Positions 1-8,426 of a stretch of 39,648 bases of DNA are shown piece after piece. The stretch lies in NCBI GenBank assembly GCA_902500745.1, contig CABVRS010000014.1, forward strand, positions 1 to 39,648, written 5' to 3'. The DNA comes from an uncultured Nitrospira sp. (lineage in GTDB: Bacteria; Nitrospirota; Nitrospiria; Nitrospirales; Nitrospiraceae). Under the pieces are notes generated by a model. The model did not search any database. It was not told the origin of the DNA and saw nothing but the letters and a program-made list of their open reading frames with translations. The position numbers and the translations under genes were made by a program. The stretch's first letter is position 1, and each line of letters begins with the position of its first letter.

Positions 1-2
1 AG

Positions 3-575
3 AACAATAGACTCTATATTGCCGACCAATCCAACCATCGTATACGGATGGTTGATCTGAATACCGGCCTGATTCAAACCGTTGCTGGAACGGGAGCTGC
101 GACATACGATGGAGATGGGAAGCGTGCGGTTCATGCAGCCCTCGCGGGGCCGGGAGCATTGGCTCTGGCGGGAGAACGGCTGTATATAGCTGATACCTTC
201 AATGGCCGAATCCGATGCGTTCAACTGGCATCTGGGCTGATCGCCACAGTGGCGGGTGATGGTGCACCCTATCGGTATGAGTCGCCGTCCGACCCTCCAT
301 CTCCAAGCCTGTCACGTCCGACGGGAATCGCGATCGATTCTCACGGGAATCTTATCTTGACCGATTCAGATAACCACCTCATGCGGCAATGGGATTGGGG
401 CTCTGGAGTGGCATTCCACTTGGCAGGGATCGGTGCACCCTCGTATTCAGGCGATCACGGCGCTGCAAAAGAAGCCGGTCTATGCTATCCGTTCGGCATA
501 GCCGCTGATCGCGACGGATCATTGCTTGTAGCCGACACCTTTAATCATCGTATTCGTAGACTAGCCTTGGAGTAG
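3..575 (+). CDS. NHL-repeat protein, 3' end only
   Basis: The reading frame is open from the left edge, so the gene starts outside the window. The visible 190 residues contain repeated NHL-type units: the phrase LYIAD(Q/T)xNxRIR occurs near the start and again about 50 residues later, and LLVADTFNHRIRR closes the protein. Each is followed by a turn of the kind IxTVAGxG. NHL repeats form a beta-propeller and usually mediate protein or ligand binding. No catalytic domain is visible in the fragment. The stop lies 7 bp before asd, so the two may be co-transcribed. The family call is firm; the role is unknown. Confidence 0.85.
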   Translation, partial: NNRLYIADQSNHRIRMVDLNTGLIQTVAGTGAATYDGDGKRAVHAALAGPGALALAGERLYIADTFNGRIRCVQLASGLIATVAGDGAPYRYESPSDPPSPSLSRPTGIAIDSHGNLILTDSDNHLMRQWDWGSGVAFHLAGIGAPSYSGDHGAAKEAGLCYPFGIAADRDGSLLVADTFNHRIRRLALE

Positions 576-582
576 GCGTTTC

Positions 583-1605
583 ATGATCAAGAAGAAATCT
601 GGATACACCGTAGCAATCCTTGGGGCGACCGGCGCAGTGGGCAGGGAAACACTCGAGATCTTAGAAGAGCGCAAGTTTCCAATGATAGGTCTGAGGCTCT
701 TCGCGTCTGCCCGATCGGCTGGAGAGGTGATGACCTGTTTAGGTAAAGAGTACACGGTTGAGGAATTGACCGACTCGTCGTCCTTTGACGGTGTTGATCT
801 TGCGTTTATTTCTGCAACCGATGCCATTAGCAGAGAATATGGCCATCGTTTGGGGGCAGCCGGTATTGCCGTGATCGATGATAGCGCCGTGTTTCGCATG
901 GATGATGGGGTCCCTTTAGTGGTCCCGGAGGTGAACGCCGCTGCGTTGCATGCCATGTCTCGTGGCATTGTGTCCATCCCGAACTGCACGACGACTCCGT
1001 TAGTCATGGCGCTCAAGCCGCTTCACGACGCGGTGGGGGTGAAGCGCGTGGTGGTCACGACGTTTCAGTCCGTCTCGGGCACCGGCGCGGCGGCCATGGA
1101 TGAGCTGATGGATCAAACGAAGGATTTGTTAGCGTTCCGCGACGTGACAGCCAAAGTCTATCCCTACCAGATCGCATTCAACCTTTTACCGCACATCGGT
1201 TCGTTCAGCGAGGGAGGCGACTGTTCGGAAGAAATCAAAATTGCAAAAGAAACAAGGAAGATTCTCGGCGCGGCGAATCTGCGGGTCACCGCGACGACCG
1301 TGCGAGTACCAGTGCTTCGTTGCCACTCCGAAGCGATTAATGTCGAACTGGAGCGTCCATTGAAGGCGAATGACGCGCGTGCTGCGTTGGCAGCTATGCC
1401 AGGGGTGATCGTGTACGACGATCCGTTGAAGAAACTGTATCCCATGCCGATCGATGCCACTGGAAAGGATGAGGTCTACATCGGTCGGATCCGAGAAGAC
1501 GAGTCCATCACCAATGGGCTCAATCTTTGGGTCGTCTCCGATAATCTTCGGAAAGGCGCAGCGCTGAATGCCATTCAGATCGCGGAATGCCTGGTCCAGA
1601 ACTAG
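583..1605 (+). CDS. asd: Aspartate-semialdehyde dehydrogenase
   Basis: Reduces aspartyl-4-phosphate to aspartate semialdehyde with NADPH, the branch point to lysine/diaminopimelate, threonine and methionine, in the cytoplasm. The 340-residue product has the usual length. It opens with a Rossmann nucleotide-binding loop (GATGAVGRE, residues 14-22), carries the catalytic cysteine in the motif SIPNCTTTP (Cys135), and has the conserved RCHSEAIN segment with the active-site histidine at 247. The C-terminus has the expected SDNLRKGAALNAIQIAE. The ATG at 583 fits the family N-terminus. The stop codon overlaps the first base of a palindromic intergenic element. Confidence 0.97.
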   Translation: MIKKKSGYTVAILGATGAVGRETLEILEERKFPMIGLRLFASARSAGEVMTCLGKEYTVEELTDSSSFDGVDLAFISATDAISREYGHRLGAAGIAVIDDSAVFRMDDGVPLVVPEVNAAALHAMSRGIVSIPNCTTTPLVMALKPLHDAVGVKRVVVTTFQSVSGTGAAAMDELMDQTKDLLAFRDVTAKVYPYQIAFNLLPHIGSFSEGGDCSEEIKIAKETRKILGAANLRVTATTVRVPVLRCHSEAINVELERPLKANDARAALAAMPGVIVYDDPLKKLYPMPIDATGKDEVYIGRIREDESITNGLNLWVVSDNLRKGAALNAIQIAECLVQN

Positions 1606-1775
1606 CAGAACGTTCAAACTGTTTGGTAGCAAGGCTGCAGTGAGCGAGGACGCGAAGCGTAACCTATTTTTACCCGGCCCACCCATCGCCTGTTGAAACA
1701 GGCGTTTACCCAGGCCGTACGTTGAGCCTGTGAGCGATGCGAGAACGAAGCTACCGAGCTGTTTCAGCGTTCTGC
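1605..1775. repeat. Palindromic intergenic element, copy A
   Basis: A roughly 171-bp element begins with GCAGAACG at 1605 and ends with its exact reverse complement CGTTCTGC at 1768-1775. The outer arms stay about 77% complementary for 26 bp. Inside are two blocks shared with a second copy at 5165-5288: AGCAAGGCTGCAGTGAGCGA (1628-1647), and a block around TACGTTGAGCCTGTGAGCGA followed by GCGAGAACG. It lies between asd and the DUF2905 gene. It looks like a non-coding interspersed palindrome (REP/BIME- or MITE-like); I see no gene in it. Confidence 0.7.
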
Positions 1776-1793
1776 CGATTGGGATGAACGTTC

Positions 1794-2048
1794 ATGCTGG
1801 AATGGGCGACCTTTGGCAAGATCCTCATTGGAATTGGGCTTGGGATCGTTGCGCTCGGTGTGCTGTTCCTTCTCGTCGACCGGATTCCTGGTCTCGGACA
1901 CGTGTTCGGGTGGTTCGGGAAGCTGCCAGGTGATATTTCCATCAAACGAGAGAATTTTAGCTTCTACTTTCCGATCGGGACAAGTATTGCTCTCAGCATT
2001 CTTCTCAGTCTGCTATTCTTTCTCATAGGATGGCTCTTTCGCAGATAA
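1794..2048 (+). CDS. DUF2905 family small membrane protein
   Basis: An 84-residue protein with two hydrophobic helices (about residues 8-27 and 61-81) separated by a short polar stretch. The loop reads GKLPGDISIKRENFSFYFP, the characteristic signature of DUF2905. The function of this family is not known. It overlaps the next gene by 19 bp, which suggests translational coupling with the SpoIID-like protein. The start is taken at the ATG at 1794 because it leads directly into the first membrane helix; no strong ribosome binding site is visible. Confidence 0.85.
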   Translation: MLEWATFGKILIGIGLGIVALGVLFLLVDRIPGLGHVFGWFGKLPGDISIKRENFSFYFPIGTSIALSILLSLLFFLIGWLFRR

Positions 2049-3265
2049 TCGCAAGTCGACAGTGGGCCTTTGTCCTTGGAATAGGGCTTTGGGTCGGCTC
2101 CATCATCATACCAGATGCCGAAGCAGCGCCATCGATTCGCGTGCTGTTGGCTTCGGACGTCCAGCAATTGGAAGTCCTGAGTGAGCAGCCTATTTGGGTG
2201 ACGGATCGGCACAATGAAGCATGGTCGTATCGGTCGGCTCTGCAGATCAAGGTTCAGGGCCGGGCCCTACTTCTGAACGGAAAACCTGTGGTGACCGATC
2301 AACTGACGCTGAAGGCTGGAACTCACGACCTCAAACTCTGGATCACCAAAACCGGGAATCAGGCCGTACGCCATGCGAGCGATGAAAAAGACGTGCTCCA
2401 AGTCAGTGGGGCGATCAAACTTATCCGGAAAGGTAAGGGTCTGCACGTCATCAATTATGTGGACTTAGAGGAGTATGTGAAAGGTGTGGTGCCTGCTGAG
2501 GTGAATGCGACCTGGCATCTCGAAATGCTCAAAGTACAGGCAGTCGCTGCACGAACGTATGCGTTGTATCAACAGATGCTGAGTGCCGCCCGTGACTATG
2601 ACGTGGCGGCGGGGACCCAAGATCAGGTTTATCGCGGCAGGCGAGGCCTCGATGCGCGGGTCGCACAAGCAGTGGAGTCAACCCGAGGACTGGTTGTGAC
2701 GCACAAGGGAGCGCCGATCTATGCTGCGTTCTCCTCAACTGCCGCCGGCGTCACAGAAGATGCGATGAATGTCTGGTCGATGGACCTGCCCTATTTGAAA
2801 GGTGTCGAATGCCCGTTCGACCTGGAGTCTCCCTTTTATCAATGGAAAACATCAATTAAGCTCAATCTGCTCGAGAAGAACTTACGGAAACGCGGATTTG
2901 TAATGGGAACAATCCAGTCTATCTCTCCGGATACTCATAGTCGTGCCGGGCGAGTGGCGACGCTACGGATTGTGCATTCCGAGGGAGAGCTTATCGTTCG
3001 AGGAGAGGATCTACGCAGAGCGATCGGGTATACCATTGTACAGAGCACCCAGTTTACGATCGAGTCCGTCGGGGAGGACCTCATTCTTTCCGGCTACGGC
3101 GCCGGCCATGCGGTTGGGCTTTGCCAGTGGGGCGCAAAAGAGTTGGCTGAACTGGGCTATTCATTTTCGAGCATTCTTCGCTACTACTATCCTGGGACCG
3201 AACTGCAGGATGCGTCTTTGACGCAGGCCCCTCCCATGCCTCACACCCGTCTTCCACCCTCGTAA
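2030..3265 (+). CDS. SpoIID/LytB domain protein (candidate peptidoglycan lytic enzyme)
   Basis: A 411-residue exported protein. An N-terminal hydrophobic signal segment ends near AEAAPSIRV (about residues 12-37). The SpoIID core follows: the segment YVDLEEYVKGVVPAEVN then VQAVAARTYAL, the STAAGVTEDA segment, and the terminal motif YGAGHAVGLCQWGAKELA followed by an YYYPGTEL-type end. SpoIID-type proteins in sporulating bacteria are lytic transglycosylases that degrade denuded glycan; relatives in non-sporulating bacteria are thought to act on the cell wall. Its stop codon shares one base with the queA start, indicating an operon. Family confidence is high; the exact substrate is inferred. Confidence 0.88.
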   Translation: MALSQIIASRQWAFVLGIGLWVGSIIIPDAEAAPSIRVLLASDVQQLEVLSEQPIWVTDRHNEAWSYRSALQIKVQGRALLLNGKPVVTDQLTLKAGTHDLKLWITKTGNQAVRHASDEKDVLQVSGAIKLIRKGKGLHVINYVDLEEYVKGVVPAEVNATWHLEMLKVQAVAARTYALYQQMLSAARDYDVAAGTQDQVYRGRRGLDARVAQAVESTRGLVVTHKGAPIYAAFSSTAAGVTEDAMNVWSMDLPYLKGVECPFDLESPFYQWKTSIKLNLLEKNLRKRGFVMGTIQSISPDTHSRAGRVATLRIVHSEGELIVRGEDLRRAIGYTIVQSTQFTIESVGEDLILSGYGAGHAVGLCQWGAKELAELGYSFSSILRYYYPGTELQDASLTQAPPMPHTRLPPS

Positions 3266-4284
3266 TGCACCTATCCGACTTCGACTTCCCATTTGACCCC
3301 TCGCTCATTGCGGCAGAGCCGATCATGCCGCGTGACCGCGCGAGACTGCTGACGCTCAACCGACAGACGCAGCAACTTACCCACCGCCATGTCACTGACC
3401 TTCCAAATCTCTTGAAGGCAGGCGACCTGCTTATCGTGAACGACACCAAGGTCCTGGCAGCACGGGTGCCGGGAATCAAAAAACCGACTGGGAAGCCGAT
3501 TGAAGTACTGTTCGTGCGGGAGTTGTCCAAAGGTCGGTGGGAAATCATGGTCAAAGGTTCGTTCCGAGTCGGGCAGGTCATCGAATTCGATCAACACTCC
3601 CGTGCCACGATCTCTAAGCGAGACGCAACGGGAACTGAAGTGATCGTGGAGAGTCCAGAACCGATCACACGACTCTTCGAAACCTACGGGATGATGCCGC
3701 TTCCACCGTACATCAAGCGCGCACCGACTGAGCAAGATCACCGGTGGTATCAAACGGTCTTTGCCAAGCAGGGGGGAGCGATTGCCGCACCGACGGCGGG
3801 GCTTCATTTCACGGAAGAACTATTTGGGCGGTTGGACGCAGCGGGTATCACCGTTGCCACCGTCACACTCCATGTCGGTCCTGGCACATTTAAGCCGGTG
3901 ACAACAGAGCAGATAGAAGATCATCAAATGGGAGGAGAAATCTTTCACATCAGTAAGGAAACTGCCGACGTTATCATGCAGGCGAAACGTACCGGTGGGC
4001 GGGTCCTCGCCGTGGGCACTACGGTTGTCCGCACGCTTGAAACTGTGGCGCAAGAAAAAGGGGAGATCGTTCCAATGTCCGGCGAGAGCCGACTCTTCAT
4101 TACCCCGGGGTTTCAGTTCAAGGTGGTTGATGCGCTCATGACGAACTTCCACCTGCCACGGACGACATTGCTGATGCTGGTATCAGCCTTCGCCGGTACT
4201 GACCGGACTCGTTCAGCCTACGAAGAGGCCGTGAAAGAACGCTATCGCTTCTACAGCTACGGCGACGCGATGTTGATCGTGTAA
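3265..4284 (+). CDS. queA: S-adenosylmethionine:tRNA ribosyltransferase-isomerase
   Basis: Transfers and isomerises the ribosyl moiety of S-adenosylmethionine onto 7-aminomethyl-7-deazaguanine in tRNA, making epoxyqueuosine. The 339-residue length is normal. Recognisable family segments are the N-terminal LSDFDFPFDPSLIA, the LPPYIKR loop, the strongly conserved block AIAAPTAGLHFT, and TLHVGPGTFKPV. The ATG overlaps the preceding stop by one base (TAATG), so start choice and coupling to the SpoIID-like gene are clear. Confidence 0.97.
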   Translation: MHLSDFDFPFDPSLIAAEPIMPRDRARLLTLNRQTQQLTHRHVTDLPNLLKAGDLLIVNDTKVLAARVPGIKKPTGKPIEVLFVRELSKGRWEIMVKGSFRVGQVIEFDQHSRATISKRDATGTEVIVESPEPITRLFETYGMMPLPPYIKRAPTEQDHRWYQTVFAKQGGAIAAPTAGLHFTEELFGRLDAAGITVATVTLHVGPGTFKPVTTEQIEDHQMGGEIFHISKETADVIMQAKRTGGRVLAVGTTVVRTLETVAQEKGEIVPMSGESRLFITPGFQFKVVDALMTNFHLPRTTLLMLVSAFAGTDRTRSAYEEAVKERYRFYSYGDAMLIV

Positions 4285-4327
4285 CCACTAGCTAATCCAT
4301 TCTGACTTAAGCGAAGCAGTGAGAATA

Positions 4328-5026
4328 TTACAGCATCTCCCGCCGAATGGTGATGGGCAGTTTGGCCTTCATGGATTGCTGGAATGAAACCAGTGCCCGT
4401 TGTTGCTTCTGCAACAACATGTCATCCAAGACCCGTTGCTTGGCTTCTACTATTCTGGCAGGGTCGGAATCTTGTGGCCTCATCATGAGGGACTGGCCTT
4501 CCTCAATCTCTGCCGGCGTCAGCGCGACAGAATCCCGGACGATCATTCGAGCTTTATTCGCCAGGACTTCTTGGCGTTGAATGGCTTCAAACGTGGCCGG
4601 GGTCAAGTGGTTGGCGGCCAGGAGGCGCTTGTATAACTCCGGGTCGAACGCGCCATTCTTCTGGAAGGCCTCAATTCGCATGATCACTTCGCGCAAATCC
4701 GCTTCGGAGACCCTCACGCCCATTTCTTCAGCCGCGATGATCCAGACGCGACTCTCGACGAGTTGCCCGACCACGAACTCCTTGAACTCCTCCTCTTTGA
4801 ATTCACTCGTCACACTCTCTTTGTAGATGCGTCGCATGTTTTCGTAGGTTCGCTTGAATTCATCAAGGGAGACGGTTTGCTCGCCTACTTTCGCGACGGG
4901 CCCACCGGCGTCTTCACTGAAACCCCACCAACCCATGGTTATCACAAAGGCCACGGCCAAGATAATCATGATGGACTTAAGCAACCAGGGGTAGTTGTGA
5001 GCGGCATCGCGCATGGTCTTGATCAT
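4328..5026 (-). CDS. SurA N-terminal-domain protein (periplasmic chaperone-like, no PPIase domain)
   Basis: A 232-residue inner-membrane-anchored protein. After a short cytoplasmic start (MIKTMRDAAHNYPWLLK) comes one transmembrane helix (about 18-35), then a periplasmic helical domain of the SurA_N/PpiD type, beginning with the typical KVGEQTVSLDEFKRTYEN. Such domains bind unfolded outer-membrane or secreted proteins. Unlike SurA or PpiD, the protein ends at about residue 230 and no parvulin domain follows, so a chaperone role without isomerase activity is inferred. It is transcribed opposite to its neighbours. A plausible ribosome site, GAGGAT, lies about 9 bp upstream. Confidence 0.8.
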   Translation of the reverse strand: MIKTMRDAAHNYPWLLKSIMIILAVAFVITMGWWGFSEDAGGPVAKVGEQTVSLDEFKRTYENMRRIYKESVTSEFKEEEFKEFVVGQLVESRVWIIAAEEMGVRVSEADLREVIMRIEAFQKNGAFDPELYKRLLAANHLTPATFEAIQRQEVLANKARMIVRDSVALTPAEIEEGQSLMMRPQDSDPARIVEAKQRVLDDMLLQKQQRALVSFQQSMKAKLPITIRREML

Positions 5027-5164
5027 CGTAATAATCCTCGCTTTTGTGAAGTACCGAGTGTACTGATCGACAGATTAGAAGGCAAGAGCGGCGTATGTGC
5101 GGCTCTCGCCCAGTAACCTGCTGAAAACGTGGTGTCTGCTTCGTGGAGCGAGGCACGCTCTACC

Positions 5165-5288
5165 CCAGAAGGCTCATAAGGGCCATCCAGCAAGGCCGCA
5201 GTGAGCGAAGGGGCGAGGCGTACGCTTCGGTACGTTGAGCCTCTGAGTGATGTGAGAACGCCGCTGGAGGACTTTTTCAGCCTTCTGG
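5165..5288. repeat. Palindromic intergenic element, copy B
   Basis: A 124-bp element bounded by a perfect 10-bp inverted repeat, CCAGAAGGCT (5165-5174) and AGCCTTCTGG (5279-5288). It shares with copy A the block AGCAAGGCCGCAGTGAGCGA (5189-5208, one mismatch) and the block around TACGTTGAGCCTCTGAGTGA followed by GTGAGAACG. The outer arms differ in sequence from those of copy A but are still self-complementary, which suggests selection for the folded form. It lies in the gap between the SurA_N gene and the RDD gene; no coding sequence is seen there. Confidence 0.7.
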
Positions 5289-5409
5289 TAGAAAAGCTTG
5301 AGAAGCGGTTCTTTTACCGTCCGGGAGCTGAGTCCTCCTCCCGTGGACGGTCCTGAACTGCCTCAGTGTGGGCCTGAAAAGAAACCTATGAAAAAGATTC
5401 GGTCTTTGT

Positions 5410-5438
5410 TTGTGCAAGATGATGCGTTTTGTTATACT
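5410..5438 (+). promoter_or_regulatory. Candidate sigma-70 promoter for the RDD gene
   Basis: TTGTGC at 5410-5415 and TATACT at 5433-5438 are separated by 17 bp. A transcript would start near 5445, just upstream of the AAGGAG ribosome site at 5453-5458. This placement argues against the upstream in-frame starts and for the TTG start at 5464. Confidence 0.55.
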
Positions 5439-5463
5439 TTGCGACAAATTAGAAGGAGATCCC

Positions 5464-5922
5464 TTGATAGGGGAGGGGCCAACCTCGACGTTGCTGGAAT
5501 CACGAGTCTATCCGAAGGCCCATGTCCTGAATCGATTCATTGCGAAGTTGATCGATCTGTTCATTGTGGTCGCCGCAGGCGAAGTCGCTCCTCCGGTCGG
5601 ATTTCTTTCCGGTTTGGCCTACATCTTGATTGCCGATGGGTTTGCGGGTGGGAAAAGTATCGGCAAACGGTTGGTGGGTTTGCAAACCATGCGATTGGAT
5701 GGTCGAGATACAGCCGGTTTCCGTGAATCCATCATTCGGAATCTGCCACTGGGTGGAGCACAGATCGCGTATGCCGTTCCCTACATCGGATGGCTCGCGT
5801 CCCTAGGTATTTTAGCGTTCGAAAGTTTTTTGATCATCGGAAATGAGCAAGGTCGTCGGTTGGGCGACGAAGTGGCCAGGACGCAAGTAATGGATGCCGG
5901 GCAACTCGCCGTTCCGGACTAG
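5464..5922 (+). CDS. RDD family membrane protein
   Basis: A 152-residue integral membrane protein. The RDD signature is visible: NRFIAKLIDLFIV in the first helix (the usual R and D positions) and GKSIGKRLVGLQ after the second hydrophobic segment; a third helix lies near residues 108-125. RDD proteins are small transporters or membrane-associated proteins of mostly unknown role. The TTG at 5464 is preferred over an ATG/GTG further upstream because it has an AAGGAG site 5 bp before it and lies downstream of a good promoter. It precedes the cell-shape operon by about 70 bp. Confidence 0.8.
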   Translation: MIGEGPTSTLLESRVYPKAHVLNRFIAKLIDLFIVVAAGEVAPPVGFLSGLAYILIADGFAGGKSIGKRLVGLQTMRLDGRDTAGFRESIIRNLPLGGAQIAYAVPYIGWLASLGILAFESFLIIGNEQGRRLGDEVARTQVMDAGQLAVPD

Positions 5923-7041
<1,119 letters not shown>

Positions 7042-7042
7042 G

Positions 7043-7927
7043 ATGCCATCCCTCATGCGGATGGTCAATTTCCGCCTCTCCTACAACGCTCGGCGTGTAG
7101 CCCTTGCGCTTGCGGTCATTCTTGTCCTCGGGTTTCTGCTGTTGCCGGGCCAACTCCAAACGGTCTTCCAAGCGGTCGGAAGTCCATTCGGGTGGATCAT
7201 CAGCTGGCCTCTCCAAGCCGTCGCCGGTATCCATGATCGGGTTGCCGGCGTGTGGGGGCAGTACGTGGCGCTCCAAGGGGTTGAAGAAGATAATAGGCAT
7301 TTAAGACGCGAGGTGGACCTTCTCAAGGAGCAGAATGCACAGCTACGAGAGTCGGCGGCAGCCACGGATCGGCTCGTGGCGTTGTTGGAGTTTAAAAAGC
7401 AGGCCCTGCCGACTCTCATCGCCGCTCAAGTGATCGGGCGTGATACCGGCAATTGGTACAAGACGATCATCCTCAACAAAGGCACATCAGATGGGTTGCA
7501 GTCCGACCAAGGGGTGATTACTCCGGCCGGAGTCGTCGGTCGGATTGTGAAGACGACGTCCTCCACCTCGGTGGTGTTGCTTATGACGGACCCAAACAAT
7601 GCCATTGCCGGCTTGATTCAGCGTACGCGAGACGAGGGAATTGTTGAAGGGACCACGCACGGATCGGCTCGGCTCAAGTACATTCCGTTGTTATCCGGGG
7701 CGAGGCCCGGTGATCGGGTCGTCACGTCCGGGTTGGTCGGAGGGTTTCCTCGTGGACTGGCGATCGGGACGATCACAAGAATTGATAAGGAGGATGAAGC
7801 GCTGTTCCAATCGGCAGAAATTTCTCCGGAGGTCGATCCGAACCGTGTGGAGGAAGTGCTCGTCATCCTACCGTCTTCATTTCCTACAGAGGGAGAGCGT
7901 CTTGGAGCTCCGAAGCCGAAGTCATGA
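7043..7927 (+). CDS. mreC: Rod-shape-determining protein MreC
   Basis: A periplasmic scaffold of the elongasome that links MreB/MreD to penicillin-binding proteins. The protein has an N-terminal transmembrane helix (about residues 16-34), a coiled coil containing EEDNRHLRREVDLLKEQNAQL, and the MreC beta-domain with IGRDTGNWYKTIILNKGTSDG and GDRVVTSGLVGGFPRGLAIG. I place the start at the ATG at 7043, one base after the mreB stop, giving 294 residues; ATGs at 7055 or 7061 are alternatives. The C-terminus overlaps the mreD start by four bases. Confidence 0.95.
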   Translation: MPSLMRMVNFRLSYNARRVALALAVILVLGFLLLPGQLQTVFQAVGSPFGWIISWPLQAVAGIHDRVAGVWGQYVALQGVEEDNRHLRREVDLLKEQNAQLRESAAATDRLVALLEFKKQALPTLIAAQVIGRDTGNWYKTIILNKGTSDGLQSDQGVITPAGVVGRIVKTTSSTSVVLLMTDPNNAIAGLIQRTRDEGIVEGTTHGSARLKYIPLLSGARPGDRVVTSGLVGGFPRGLAIGTITRIDKEDEALFQSAEISPEVDPNRVEEVLVILPSSFPTEGERLGAPKPKS

Positions 7928-8424
7928 AAACGCTGACTTACATCGCCCTTATCGCCGGGATTGTGTCGATTCAGTCCGTGCTGTTGCCTCACGTCAGTTT
8001 ATGGGGAGCCAAACCGGATCTCGGTTTTGTGGCCGTATGCCTCATCGGGCTGCTTGGAGGGGAGCTTGAGGGATTGCTGGTCGGTCTGGTGTTGGGATGG
8101 GCGATGAGTCTCTTTTCCGCCCAAGATGTGCTTTCAGCGGCCGTCATGAAGGGGGCCGTAGGATTTATCGCAGGTCTCGCCGGACGGCAGGTTGCCTATA
8201 TGAGCCCTGCGTTGCTGGTGCTCGGGCTACTCATTCTCTCGTGCTTGGTCGGGTTTATCACCCCCTTCGCGTTACGGCTCAGTGCGCAACAAGATTTGTG
8301 GTGGGCCTTGTGGACCATCGTCCTGCCTCAAGCCGCCCTTGATGCGATCATCGGGGGAGCCGTTTATTGGCTGATTTCCAGTCATTTTAGTCTAGAGCAG
8401 TGGGGCTCAGAATATCGGATGTAG
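7924..8424 (+). CDS. mreD: Rod-shape-determining protein MreD
   Basis: A 166-residue, almost entirely hydrophobic protein with about five membrane helices, in the expected position between mreC and the PBP2 gene. Its start overlaps the mreC stop (ATGA), indicating translational coupling. MreD is an inner-membrane component of the elongasome and is poorly conserved in sequence, so the call rests on length, topology and gene order as well as the MreD-like segment near GELEGLLVGLVLGW. Confidence 0.9.
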   Translation: MKTLTYIALIAGIVSIQSVLLPHVSLWGAKPDLGFVAVCLIGLLGGELEGLLVGLVLGWAMSLFSAQDVLSAAVMKGAVGFIAGLAGRQVAYMSPALLVLGLLILSCLVGFITPFALRLSAQQDLWWALWTIVLPQAALDAIIGGAVYWLISSHFSLEQWGSEYRM

Positions 8425-8426
8425 GC

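Noticed and set aside
3994..4284. Possible terminator or additional gene at the queA end
   Set aside because: No hairpin with T-run was found and the reverse-strand frames are shadows of queA.
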